Below, one piece after another: positions 10,351-22,229 of a stretch of 64,000 bases of DNA; positions within the stretch are counted from its first letter, which is position 1, and the number at the start of each line of letters is the position of its first letter. The DNA lies in the NCBI GenBank assembly GCA_002917075.1, contig NTMA01000096.1, forward strand, positions 62,001-126,000, written 5' to 3'. The stretch is from Hawksworthiomyces lignivorus (lineage: Eukaryota; Ascomycota; Sordariomycetes; Ophiostomatales; Ophiostomataceae). A model generated the notes under the pieces. It was not told where the DNA came from. It did not search any database and saw only the letters and a list, made by a program, of their open reading frames with translations. The translations under genes and the position numbers were made by a program.

Positions 10351-12756
10351 CTTCTTTTGTGGGCTAAAGAATTACTTCACCAATATCTAGAAACAGGGCC
10401 ATAGCGCGACAATTGATAGTACACATCTCTAAGCCACCATTAAGCCAACAACTCTGTTGTGTGAAAACCCACGTAGACATCGAAGAAGATCCTGTCCGAT
10501 TGGCCCTACTACCTTACTATCTGACTACTGAGACGATTTTGAGAGTACTAGAAGCATGGTAGGGTCAAATGCTGCATCATCAGTAATCTCTTCTAAGATA
10601 ACAGATTAGACGGAGCAATAATTAACCGATACAAGAAATCGACTGCGAGTAGTTTCGGTCACGTATCTCTTTCTCCAGACACTCTACTAGATATATTAGA
10701 AGACGAGTTACGCAGCTTTGATCAGTCATATACTGACTAGCTGAACGTATATTTTAGTCAAAACCACTAAAATAACTATAAATCAAAACTAAGACGTAGG
10801 GATCCTGAAGACGTGAAGCAGATGCGAGATGTTATTGTAATTGTCGGTTAAGCTTGCTAGAGTACAACAGTGCTTCATGCTAAAGCGATATGAGGTTTGG
10901 CCAATCCATGGCTGTTCAGACGCAAACTCTGACATTGGTAATGATGCATGACTGGATCCTAGCTTCATTAGTATGGAGAATAAAAGCAAAATTATAGAAA
11001 GTGACATTGATGCCGCGGGTGAAGCCGAAATAGCAAGTCCCCAAACGCAAACCGAACTCTCGCTTGGAGAATTTACTAAAACTTCTGACAGAAAAGTTGG
11101 TAAGGCGAAATATCCTATACACAGATCGAGAGTTATGCTGTATCTCGACTCGGGACCTACAAAATTATTTTTCACGACACTGAGCGAAAAGTAAATCGAA
11201 AATATATCTATGAAATACGACGAGGCAAAAATCCAAAAGTGTGTGATTCATCCTGCGGAAGTACCGCCTGCTTGCAGCACATGAAATTGCCTGGTGGTAC
11301 CAGTACCTGATACGCTATTCACAGATTCTCTTGCTAGCGCGTTGTGGCTGAAGCTCTATATTAGTATGACACGATTCCAGTAAACCACAGCAGCATGCAA
11401 TGAAATCTATTTATCGCCGTGCGTAATGCAAGAGGGATAGAAAATGAAAGAGGCCACTAAACAGCGCCACCGGTTTTGAAGGGCGAATTTAGCGACACCG
11501 TAGACCCGTGCAGCAATCTTTTAGTAGTGAGAAGGGAAGCACACAATCAATGTCAGCGTTAGCGTGCTCGTTTAATTGTCGTGGATTACTGTAACTATTG
11601 ATGACAGACCAAATTCTGCAAATACTTAAGCCAATTAGCCTAGAATCTTTACATCCGGCAGTAGCCTCTTCATAAATTCAAATTAAATCTTGATTAAGCG
11701 AGATGGGTCTGGGGTAATTATAAATAGAAAGGCTAATTAGAGTTGAACCTTATTTAATTTTGGAGTCTACCGGCGCCGTGATCATCGTCAACACTGACTA
11801 AGATGATTTATCGAGCAAACTTGCTCAAGGGATTCGTGAAATAAGAATTTATGATAATAAAGGCAAAGGCACCATACGTGCTCAAATATCCAAATCAATT
11901 TTTTTAATCTTCAGCTTACTCCCCAGATATACGACAGTGAGGAATAGAAGCCCACTTCGCAGTGCTGGAACGTGTCATTAGCCCTCTAAATGACCGGTAC
12001 AGCACAGTTCTGTTGCATACGCTTTGCATGAGCCCTCTTAAATAAAGTCTATTATACACCACATAATGTATATATTTATTGTGATTTTGGAATTTCTCTG
12101 CTCTGCTATTGCACGGATGCACAGCGATGACATATATCCTGGGTTGAATTACACACCCCCAAAGACGGCTACACGGCATCAGAGACACCTGCGGCGCCAG
12201 GATTCTTGTGGGATATGAATTAATATCTTTATTTCTCCAGATTTGGTCAGATATTTCTGTGGAATGACAAGAGGCATAGCGCTACGATGAGAAATTATTC
12301 CTCAACTGCCGATTCACCTGTCTTGCTACACTCTGAGGGCTCTGCCACGGTCCGGGAGAAATCCCAGCTGGGTTCAATTAGCTAAAAAATTCAATCGTCA
12401 AAATTGGCGACTTATTTCCCTATTGGCTATGACATACTGCCGGAAAGCCGTTACCAAACTATTTTACCTCCCCATGTTGTCCAATATCATCCACGTCGCG
12501 TTACGCGGGAAAACTCTACAGGAAGGATGAAAGTCCGGGGTACGATATCCTTTTTCAGCAGTTCGTGTAATCACAGCTATTCTTTATTATTCCGTGCCAC
12601 TCGTTTTCTTTAAGTCGGATTTTAAAATAGAGAGAGACCGTTTGGCACTGTGCTACTTGCGCAGCGAAATCATCAAAAACTCAATAGTCCCTCACTCTCG
12701 CCTTGGCTCAACAAAAGCTAAAGCTCTCCGCGCTATTGCGACTACGACTGGAAAAT

Positions 12757-14075
12757 ATGCTGCCCGTCTTGAAGTCAGCCGTAGCTGTGGCCCTGCTTGC
12801 GGGCATGGCAATCGGCGCCTCGATCCCGACGTTTACTCAAGATCAAATCGACTCGGGCGAAGCCATCCGCCAGCTCGGAAAGATCGCCTATGACACAGCT
12901 ATGGCTAGGGCTGCCAAGGCGACGACAGGATGTACAAAGGACAAAGTTAAGATTCGCAAAGAATGGTGAGTTATTTCACATGAGGCACTTGTAATGAATA
13001 ACTTTTAACCAGTGAGCGGCAGGAGAAACATGACTCTTGCAGATCGTAAGGGTTATCAAGAAGCTGTCCAGTGCTTGATGCAGAAGCCGTCGCGGTATAA
13101 CCTTCCAGGACCGAAGACACTTTGGGATGACTACGGAGTTTTGCACTTCTATCAGACCCCATACGTGCATGACGACGCCACCTTTTTACTCTGGCATCGT
13201 CATTATAACTGGGTCCTTGAGCAGGATCTAGCGACTCACTGTGGGTATAATGGTACGTAACTGCTATTGACGAGCCCCGGGAAAAGTAATACTGCTAATG
13301 AGTTCTCTAGGAACTTTTCCGTACTGGGAATGGGGTCTAGATTGCGGCAAGATGGACCAGTCCCCCGTATTTGACGGGTCTGAGTACTCCCTTGGTGGGA
13401 ACGGTGAGTTCATAAAGAACCACCGTGCGGCGATCGGAGGTGCCAGGCCCGGTACAGGAGGAGGTTGTGTTAAGAAGGGACCATTTTCCAACTACACGGT
13501 GAACATTGGCCCATCAGAAGCGAGAGACCCTCTAGCTTACAACCCGCGCTGTCTCAAACGTGATCTCAACGACGACGTCTGTCGAAAGTGGGCATCTCTG
13601 CGTAATGCGACCGAACTCATTCTATACAGCAGTACCATTGGCGTATTTCAGAGTGGTTCGCAGGGTGAAGGCGTCCGGGGCGACGGAGGAAAGAGTTTTG
13701 GAACCGGGGTGCACAGTGGCGGACACTATTCTATCAGCGGCGATCCTGGCAGCGACTTCCACTTTTCGGCTCTGGAACCAGGTTTCTATTTACATCATGG
13801 TAACCTAGACCGGTTACATTTTATCTGGCAGAATCTAAACTGGGATGCTAGACAGGTAGGTGCAAATGTAACACAGTTACCGGTTTCAACTCAAATTACT
13901 AACACCCCGATAGACAATCTCGGGGACCAATACCATGTACAACATGCCCCCAAGCGCAAATGCTGTGCTGACCGATAATATGGGCTTTGAACCCCTCAAC
14001 CGGAACATTACTATCGCGCAAGCTATGGATACCGTCGGAGGAACGCCGCTGTGTTTCGTATATGAACCTTGGTAG
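12757..14075 (+). CDS. Secreted tyrosinase
   Basis: Type-3 copper enzyme oxidising phenols to o-quinones. Exons 12757-12965, 13023-13252, 13311-13855 and 13914-14075 give 381 aa. The start was chosen because it opens a signal peptide (LKSAVAVALLAGMAIGAS), implying export. CuA ligands are visible at H111, H119 and H128 (DYGVLHF...VHDD...LLWHRHY). CuB ligands are in GVHSGGH and FYLHHGNLDRLHFIWQ. GTFPYWEWGLDC is the family's core strand. The length fits short secreted fungal tyrosinases without the large C-terminal cap. It lies next to a dead P450 and an SDR, so it may be the survivor of a small metabolite cluster (inference). Confidence 0.9.
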
Positions 14076-14439
14076 GGGAACTGCGATGAGTCAACTTGAA
14101 GACTGCTCATGAATTGTAGCGAGCAAAACTTATCTATGCATCTTAGCAATATAAAATACACTCTGAAGATGAATTGTCTTATAATGAGAAATGTTCAGCT
14201 TTGACCTCATGTCGCTATGGAAGAATAATTGGTAAAATTGATACAAATACTGAGAAACTGAGCTTTAACTAAATTAGTCATGTAGTTCTATATGCATGTT
14301 TTTCATATTGGCCTACAAAGTAACACATTTATCCAGGATCCCTGATGTATAGATACAACTTGTATTTCTTGCATTTCTTTGAACTCATGAACGCAGGTTA
14401 GTCGTTGAGTGCTATGCTAGAAGCTTGGATATTCGACAA
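14076..14439. other. Intergenic region between convergent tyrosinase and P450 pseudogene
   Basis: AT-rich 3' flanks; nothing recognised. Confidence 0.4.
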
Positions 14440-16236
14440 TCAAGCCGCTCCGCCAAGATGTATTCTATTCAACTCATACCCCAATAAATGTGCAATTTCA
14501 TCCATTGTACGATGCAATATTTCTTTCAGCAGCTCTGCTCTGGCAGTAAGGATTACAGACATATCTTTCCAATATGCAACACCACCCGCAATGGTGTACG
14601 TTCCTGCTTTCATTTCCTCTGTTAATGCAACGTGATACCGGCGTAGTAGCTATAACTCCTTAGTAGTTAATTCAGACTATATAAGACTGGCAATGGATAT
14701 CGTTACCTGCATAGGACCTTTAAATATCTCCATTTGCGCAATATCTTTCCCAAGACACACGCGTGCCCCATAACCGAATCCGAAAAATAATTTCACATAT
14801 TTTTTAGACTTCTCAGGATCTAGCCAGCGTTCCGGGACAAACTCCTCCGCATCTGATCCATATATTTCCTTGTCACGGTGGATGAGAAACGGTGTAGAAG
14901 CAACTTCCGTACCTGCCGGAGCTAGCTTTGCATCAAAGCTGATTCCATCTCCTGAAACCAACCGAGGAAACAAAGCGGGAGACGATGGCCATAATCGCAT
15001 AACTTCGCGCACGCAGGCGACATAATAAGGACAGTGCCTCATTACTTCTTCGTACTGCGGTGTAGATGACAAATTTCCGTCCCTATCTGCTGCGTCGAGT
15101 TCATCCATAAGGCACTTGTATATCTCAGGGCGCGTGATGCAGTGATGTATAAGCCCTTGCATCACTGTACCCGTCGTATCTGCTCCTGCGACCAATACTA
15201 TAAGAATCTCTGATTTAATATATGAAATATCAAGTGGTTTGCCTTCAGTATCTCGCGCCTTTAAGAATGTCTGTAAGAGGTCTTGCCTGCTGTCTTTTCC
15301 CAATTCAATATCTTTTATGTGCGCCTCGAGAAGCTCATCTCTAAGCTTCATCAAGATTCCAAGCCCGCTCTTGTCATTCGATTCAGACTGAAGGAATTTT
15401 TGGCTAAGTCATGTACTCTTTACTAATTTCAAGAATGGGTAAAGATGATTTAAGATAGCCTTTCGACGAAGGCTAGAATGGAGATGTTTGATGATATCGT
15501 CTCGATCACAACCTGCCTCAACGAAACCTACAGCAGCCCCAAAGCCGATTTCACTTATCACGTCATAAGCAAGAAATCTAAGTTACAGAGAAGCGAAGAG
15601 TTAACAGATATATGTTGCTTCTGGTTGTGTCTGGAGTAAATACTTACACTGTCCACGAAATGAAGCCTATGGCGACGTTGTTAGCAACAAATTCGATTTG
15701 TATGCGTTCTAGCCAGCGATTTACTCTTGCATCAACAAGTGGTTCGAGTTTTTTGATGTTAGTAAAGCTAATGGACCAGCCATAACTTTTCGAAGTTGAG
15801 AATGTCTCTTGTGGTCTCTTGTCACAAGAATGTTCTCAACTGGCCCGAAGCCAGATGAAATATAATAATCGGATGTATCGGCCAGACGGTGATACATCTC
15901 AGGGAGCTTTTTAGAGTCGCTGACAAGAAGCATTGTTGGTGTCACTCTAATAACGGGTCCTAGAAAATAGTAATCAGAATTTGGTCTTTCTCTGGATATT
16001 GCTCAAAGAAGGAAGATACCATATTTATTGTGCAGCCTCCTCTCTGTTTCTACCTCAGAGCCCCAATAAAACTAAAGAGCAATCCAAATTCTCGTAACAC
16101 CTCCCCAAAAGGGACCCGGAAACTTTGCCAGAGGACGAAAGAAGTGGTAGTATATGACTTGATAGATGAAACGAAAAATAATAACCGCAGTCACGGTAAA
16201 GGCAATTTCGACTGAGGAGAACCCAACTGACGCCAT
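14440..16236 (-). pseudogene. Cytochrome P450 pseudogene
   Basis: Relic of a membrane-anchored fungal P450. Recognisable parts, in order: an N-terminal anchor from the ATG at 16236 followed by FPGPFWGG; LHNKYGPVIRVTP after an intron; the RKVMAGP region; KKLEPLVDARVNRWLERI; an I-helix AGADTTG; the ExxR motif REVMR; PERW; a heme loop FGFGYGARVCLGKD; and a final exon 14649-14440. Three lesions interrupt it: an in-frame TAG at 16074-16072, a frame shift near 15770 (one base appears missing between MAGP and TNIKKLEP), and an in-frame TGA at 15411-15409. No intron of realistic size removes them. Three sequencing errors in one gene would be unusual, so loss of function is likely. Confidence 0.8.
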
Positions 16237-17010
16237 GATTTTAGATTTCTGAGGATACGTGTGACTTGGGGGAAGGTTTTTTTTTTTTTCAGATGTCTTG
16301 TTTATTTCTTTATATGCACTTCATACGTGCGGCATAGCCGTCATATGAATTTCACAAAACTACATGATTTAGCCTTAGCAAAGCTGAAGACTTACAAAAT
16401 TGTGTGTATTATCTAACACGAGTTTTATTAGTGGAAGATGCCAAGGAAAAGCATATCCACACAATGCGTACTCTTTTGAAGCCGCAGAGTTCTCCAGCTT
16501 TGATTGGTGTTAATACAAAAGCAGAGCCGTGTTTTCGTTGGTGCTTTTTTCATTCTTTTAGTTTACCTCAAATATAATGAATCAACATGCATTATAAGTG
16601 CTGAATCATTGCTCGCGGTTGCTACCAAAGTATGTGCCATAGGAAACTGGACCTATTCTTTTTAGTGGATCTGCTGCGCTAGCATTCCCCTACGTAAATT
16701 GGCATGATAGTCAGGGTCTCGGAAGATGGTTGTGTCTGTTGTCTCTTGGGCATATTACTTCCGCAAAGCTAAAAATCAAATTTTAACGCTCTAGATGGCT
16801 GAATTAGAGCTATTCAATAGTAATAGCAGAAAAAAGATTAACTACAATAAATCAGTACGTTAGAGATGAATTCTTCAACCTATTACTAGACCGCTGCTTC
16901 ATAATCTCGCGTGCCACTCCATTCTGTTGGTTACATAAGCAAAGACAGCCTTCATGAAAGTTGGTGAGTGTAAGCCTCCTCGAGGAAACAATCACACCAA
17001 TTCAACTAAA
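16237..17010. other. Intergenic region between divergent P450 pseudogene and SDR
   Basis: Contains a T13 run at about 16278-16290. No gene or RNA seen. Confidence 0.4.
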
Positions 17011-17835
17011 ATGGCCCTACGGTACGACTTTTCTGGTAAAGTTATAGCTGTCACGGGAGGTGCATCGGGTATCGGACACGCGTTAGTTAAATTACTATCT
17101 GAGACTGGTGCCCGCGTCTCTGTAGCAGATGTTCGAAAGCACGCATTAGATGATTTGGAAGCAGAGATTGAACAGTTGGGCGGAGAAATTCTGAGCTGCG
17201 TTGTCGACGTTACAAACTCTCGTGAAGTTGAAGAATGGATCCAGCGAACGGTACAGCAATTTGGACGCCTATACGGCGCGGCTAACGTCGCTGGTGTCAT
17301 CGGCATGGGGATTAACAGAAATAGAGTTGAGGAGATCGAGGACGATAACTGGGCTTTTGTTCTGGGCGTGAATTTGACCGGTGTCATGCACTGTATGAGG
17401 GTTCAACTTCGCAGCCTTTGTCTTGGAAGAAGCATCGTTAACGTTACTAGCGTTGCTGGCAGTATCGAAATTGCAAGAAATACAGCATACAGCGCAGCCA
17501 AACATGGTGTTGTTGGATTGTCTCGCTCTGCGGCAAAAGAGGTTGGTGACAGACAGATCAGAGTAAACTGTGTTGCTCCGTACGTAATTCAAATCCCCTC
17601 GCGAGTCATAGCTATTACACAATGCTTAATTTGATGGGAATTCAGAGGCAGGATCGAGACACCATTGCAACGGAAATCTGTCGAGATGTTGGATTCTAAT
17701 ATACCTACACCGTTCGCCATTAAACGCAAAGGAGAAGCAGCAGGAGTGGCTCAGCTGATAGCGTGGTTACTCTCGGACTCTACAAAGTACATTAGTGGCA
17801 CAGTTGAGTTGATAGATGGTTGCTGGCTATGTTGA
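17011..17835 (+). CDS. Classical SDR oxidoreductase
   Basis: NAD(P)-dependent short-chain dehydrogenase of 252 aa. Exons are 17011-17579 and 17646-17835; the intron (GTACGT...TTCAG) joins NCVAP to GRIETPL in frame. Motifs: AVTGGASGIG (cofactor), VAGV near residue 90 in place of NNAG, VNVTSVAG (catalytic Ser) and YSAAKHGVVGL (catalytic Tyr and Lys). The C-terminus YISGTVELIDGCW is typical. An in-frame ATG at 16954 is possible but would add 19 unlikely residues. Pattern and intron position resemble SDRs from fungal secondary-metabolite clusters; with the tyrosinase and dead P450 it may belong to such a remnant. Substrate unknown. Confidence 0.85.
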
Positions 17836-18998
17836 TTTATGATGTAGTCTATTTGCTCTCGAGCAGTGCTTATATAATGTCTAGACCACCTGTCGTAATG
17901 TAGGCTGATACCGTACACCTATCACTAAATACCGTGGCTATATACTGCATATAACACTATATAGAGAGGGCTCCTGGCCCCGACTCACTACAGGATTTTT
18001 TTGGCCTCTTCTAATTAATGGCTCTAATTAAACTGACTTGGCAGTTCTGGATTGCAACTTGAGGAATTGCTGTTACGCTAACAGCAAAAGCTGACTTTTC
18101 GCGCCTTGTACTTAGCATTACGCTATCAATCTTACCTACCAATGTGAGAAGCATTGAAAGACTTGGAAAATATTTTAGAGTCGTAATAAATTAGAACGTA
18201 TATTAAAGACCTCTCTCTAATATAATAAGTAAGGTCATATGGTCTTCTAAACAAAACTAGTACTTGCATATCACTCCTTATTTTATTCGTTCTACTGGTA
18301 CTGCCTTCTACATAGGAAGAACTTGAGGGCGGGCTATCTGAGCGAAAATACGGAGTATAGTAGGAAATCTATGGGCAAGGGGTTGCCCCCCCTCTACCCT
18401 ATCAGACTGTTCCTGGCATCCCGTTTGTATAGGTTATCGGTACGTCTCGGTTGTGGTTTTACGCTATACCAACGCTGTAGGTTGTGAAATTATTTTCAAA
18501 AGGCGGACAGTTCAAGGAAAATTGCCGACACTGTATCTTGACGCAGTGATAGTGAGTAGACCTTATAGCCGGGCAGTAATTCTCAGTGAAGTTTTAGCTA
18601 TTTGTCAATTACTCGTACATGTGGAAATTCTAGTAAGGTGTCTCTATAACGCTAGGGGCTGAGGCTAGTGTAAATCAGGCCTGTGCCGCCACATGTTTCA
18701 TTGCTTTCTAACCTATTTCTGAATGATTCCGAACCGCTACTCAATGCGCAATCCGAGCCGCCATCCGAGCCGCATGCTTTCATACCCATAGCTGCGAAGG
18801 CGGGTCGTTACATGGAACAGTTCTCTTTCTCCTTCCACAGACCACGCACTCAATGTTGACTAGATATATTTCCCCAAGGATTGTGTGCTATATTTTATTT
18901 TACTCTCATCCATTAGTTTCATTAAATAAATGATTTGTACCTGATTTATTGGGTTCGAATTCGTCTATCACAGCTAGAGCTTTTTTCATCACCTAGGC
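17836..18998. other. Intergenic region, promoter of the rhamnosidase
   Basis: About 1.1 kb without a gene. The last 300 bp before the rhamnosidase start hold three CGG-N2-CGG elements (18729-18772). Confidence 0.45.
18729..18772 (-). promoter_or_regulatory. Triple CGG-N2-CGG array upstream of rhamnosidase
   Basis: Read on the plus strand the elements are CCGAACCG (18729-18736), CCGAGCCG (18753-18760) and CCGAGCCG (18765-18772), i.e. CGG-N2-CGG on the minus strand. They lie about 230-270 bp before the proposed start at 18999. Direct CGG repeats are the classic target type of Zn2Cys6 regulators; the cognate factor is not known. Confidence 0.4.
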
Positions 18999-21562
18999 AT
19001 GATGATATCTACCAAAGAGCGACTGGTACAGTGCAGTTAAAGAGCCCTTCTAATTCTTTACCTATCGTCCACTTCTGACTCCAGCACTAGATAATTGAAA
19101 ATCTCCAGGCCAATTGGACCTGGATACCCAATTGGGTCGATACATCTTCCGCCAACACGACTGGTCGAATTGTCAACTTTAACCGCCAATTTCACCTGTC
19201 AGCTCAACCTACCCATGTCCTCTGTCATTTTTCCGCCGATACTCGTTATAAACTTTACATCAATGGCATTCGCGTAGCAATTGGGCCATCGCGCAGCAGC
19301 CACCTCCTCTGGTATTACGATACATTAGATATCGCACCCTATCTGCATTCTGGCGTCAATGAAATTCGATTTCAAGTTGTTCGGTATTTTGCGAGCGCCT
19401 GGGGGGCACTACCATTTGAGAGAACCTTGTTTCCAGGGTTGACTGTCAGCGGCTTAATAGAAACCGGCCATGAAGTCGTGGATTTGAGCTCTAAATGTGG
19501 CTGGATGGCACAATTAGATGAGAGTCTCCAGTTCCCCACTGGCCTAGCTGATGATTGTCTTCATGTGAGGCTTTGTAGTTTGCTCCACGTGAATCTCAGT
19601 TCTAACTTCAAGAGCAGATTTATGAGCGGATCTTCCCAACTAAAGTTTCGCCCTCAGTTGCGCCTGTTGCTTGGGGAATCAAATGTCTCAACGGGGGTCT
19701 CCCACCCTGGCGCTTACACCCTCGTGTTATCCCGATGCCCGAGGAGGCGCCATTGGCAGCTAACATCGTTCGATCTTGCAAAAGTGAAATTTCGAGTGAC
19801 TCGTGGAGCGACTACCTTTCGGGGCATAACCAGTTAATTCTTCCTGGTGGATCCACACACACCCTAGAAGTTCAGGCAGAGTCTCATTCGACAGCTTTCA
19901 TTCAATGGATGTTCCAGGCGACAGAATCGTCTCAAATCCATATGAAAGTTACTTACTCGGAGGGATATGAGCTGGAATCTGACTCTTATCCTTTTTTTCG
20001 GAACAAGGCGGATAGACTCGACCCAACCAATGGCCTCATCATTGGTCCATACGACGATGTCACTTTCGACCTGCCCAGTTCAAAACTGATTACGTATGAA
20101 CCATTCTGGTTCCGTACATTTCGATTAATGCGTCTCGAGATCACCGTTGGCAAAAATCCAGTAACTCTAATCTCCTTCAGAGCTACTCAAGTGAATTACC
20201 CGATGGCAGTCAAAGCGGCGTGGGAAGACCCGGGCGATGCGCAAAGTGATCAGCTTTGGAAAGTTTCAATACGTACCATGCGTAACTGCATGTTTGATGG
20301 ATATTCTGACTGTCCTTTTTATGAACAATTACAGTTAGTAATCCCCTTGATATCTTTTGAAATTAGAAGCGTCGTCTCACAAAAATAGATACTCAGGAGA
20401 CAGCCGCTCTACTGGCTTATTCCACTACCTGCTCTCTGGGGACGACAGACTAATGCGACAGGCCATGAGTAATTTTGCTGCCTCTGTCACCTTTGAAGGC
20501 CTCACACAATCCCGTTTCCCATGCCATGCCCCACAACTTATTGCTGGGTTCCCTCTCTTCTGGATTCTCCAGGTTTGCGATCATCACCTCTATTTTGGAG
20601 ATACGGCATACACAAGATCTCTTCTCCCACGTGTCGATGGCGTGCTAGAATTTTTTAATTCTCATATCGACATCCTCGGCCTGGTCAGTGGTCTTCCTGC
20701 AGATATATGGCAGTATGTGGACTGGGTTACAACCTGGGGTGCAACAGAAGAGCACCCAGACAAAGGCGTTCCTACCTCTGGCCGCAAAACAAACCGCCAT
20801 ACCTACTTTAGTATGCTTTATGCATACGTCTTAAAACAGACAGCTCTACTTGTGCGCCAGGTGCAGAGGCCTGGGTATGCAGAAGAATATGAGAAAAGGG
20901 CCGAAGCTCTTGTGGCTGCCATTCAAACGCACTGCTATGACGGGCAGTTTTATACCGATTCTACTGTTGACGTAGCCGATGATTTATCTTATTCACAACA
21001 TTGCCAAGTATTTGCGGTTTTATGCGGCGCCGCTCGATCCATCGATGTTTCTCGTCTCCTCGGCGAGTCATTTAACAGCCCCCGATTCTCAAAATGCTCT
21101 TATATGATGCAATTTTATGCTCTACGAGCCTTTGCCTTGGCCGGGGATCAAATATACGGGTCTTTTTGGCCACATGTGTGGGATCCGTGGCGGAAAATGC
21201 TAAGAAACAATCTCTCTACGTGGGAAGAGGACGATGTGCGGCACCGATCCGATTGTCACGCTTGGGGGAGTGTGCCAATTTATGAATTTTGTACAGAGCT
21301 GGCGGGAATAAAGCCAATCGCCTCTGGGTGCTCAGCTGTGCTATTCAAGCCGCGGGTTATGCTGAGCAACGAAATCTCAGCAAAGATTGCATTAGGAAGA
21401 GATAATGTTGCTTCTGTATCGTGGATAACAAAGGAAAGCGGCCTGAAGCACATTAAGCTACAGCTGAAGTCTGCTGTTTCTGTAATTTGCCAACTTCCTG
21501 GTCAGCCAGAGCAGGATCATGGAATTACTGATCACGTAGATTTGGTTTATAAGGTGCTCTAA
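18999..21562 (+). CDS. Alpha-L-rhamnosidase, GH78
   Basis: Inverting glycosidase releasing terminal L-rhamnose from plant glycosides. Proposed exons 18999-19025, 19091-19564, 19615-20333 and 20389-21562 give 797 aa. The N-terminal half has the beta-sandwich pattern of bacterial/fungal rhamnosidases (HFSADTRYKLYING, IRFQVVRYFASAWG). The (alpha/alpha)6 catalytic half carries DGYSDCPFYEQLQY with the conserved acidic loop, the tryptophan-rich ADIWQYVDWVTTWG and HRSDCHAWGSVPIYE. No signal peptide is visible in this model (MMISTKERL), suggesting an intracellular enzyme acting after uptake by the neighbouring porter. The tiny first exon is the least certain part; it was chosen because both splice junctions are phase 0 and in frame. 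Introns were placed by restoring family motifs. Confidence 0.85.
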
Positions 21563-22229
21563 TCCTTGAACGAAACGCTTGCATTATTACGTCAATGAAA
21601 GGATTTTCTTGTTTAAAATTAGTTTTTGCAAAGGCGTTTTCGTGTTCGTGATCCTACTTGACGACTTTTTTCTCCAGGTCCGAAATCTTTGTCGGCAATA
21701 AGTAATCTGGCATTTCTGTTCCTTAATCTTGCGTGTGATTTTTAATCTGGAATCTATTTTAATGTCTTAATTACTCTCAGTGGCCTTTAAAATGAGTATT
21801 TATGTCATACAAATTAAAGACTTATGATAGATAACTAGTATATGTCTGCTATTCTAGCTAACATTCTTCTCTTCAGTGGATGTTGATACATTGCATTAGA
21901 ACAAGAACTCAATAGACATGGCAAAACATTTTGATACATATTTAGCATGAATGCAACTGTAAAACTTCCTGTAGGAATTTTGTTAGATCTTGATGTAGTT
22001 ATCTTGTTATTTTTTTCACGGCATTGTTTAATCGCAAACACATGGCAGGCTCAAGAAGCGTTATCAGATATGACAAACGGGCTCAATAATCTACAAACTA
22101 AGTTTGTAACAGAATCTTGCTCTTTATGTTCTTTTTCACTAGCACTGTTTGCTTTCGTCCTTCTCTGCAGCACAAAGGATGAAGTATAGTTCACACATTG
22201 ACAAATGCTTATGCTTGTGGTCGTCTCTG
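21563..22229. other. Intergenic region between convergent rhamnosidase and sugar porter
   Basis: AT-rich 3' flanks of two convergent genes. No additional gene supported. Confidence 0.4.

Larger units (their letters stand above)
9170..12756. other. AT-rich gene-poor stretch
   Basis: About 3.6 kb without a gene I can support. It contains a T13A13 fold-back (about 9449-9474) and a tRNA-like promoter segment (about 10284-10350). A few short open frames (10789-11175 minus, 10973-11194 plus) overlap each other and show no family features. Frequent stops in all frames suggest decayed sequence, perhaps old repeats, but no transposase, reverse transcriptase or terminal repeats were recognised. Confidence 0.4.

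Noticed and set aside
10789..11194. Overlapping open frames of 128 aa (minus) and 73 aa (plus)
   Set aside because: They overlap on opposite strands in AT-rich DNA and have no recognisable motifs, start context or neighbouring exons.
15400..15425. A very short intron removing the TGA in the P450
   Set aside because: The only GT...AG pairs around it give introns of about 13-30 nt, too short for fungal splicing, and two other lesions remain.
18935..18975. GGTTCGAATTC resembling a tRNA B box
   Set aside because: No A box, anticodon arm or acceptor stem at the right distance.
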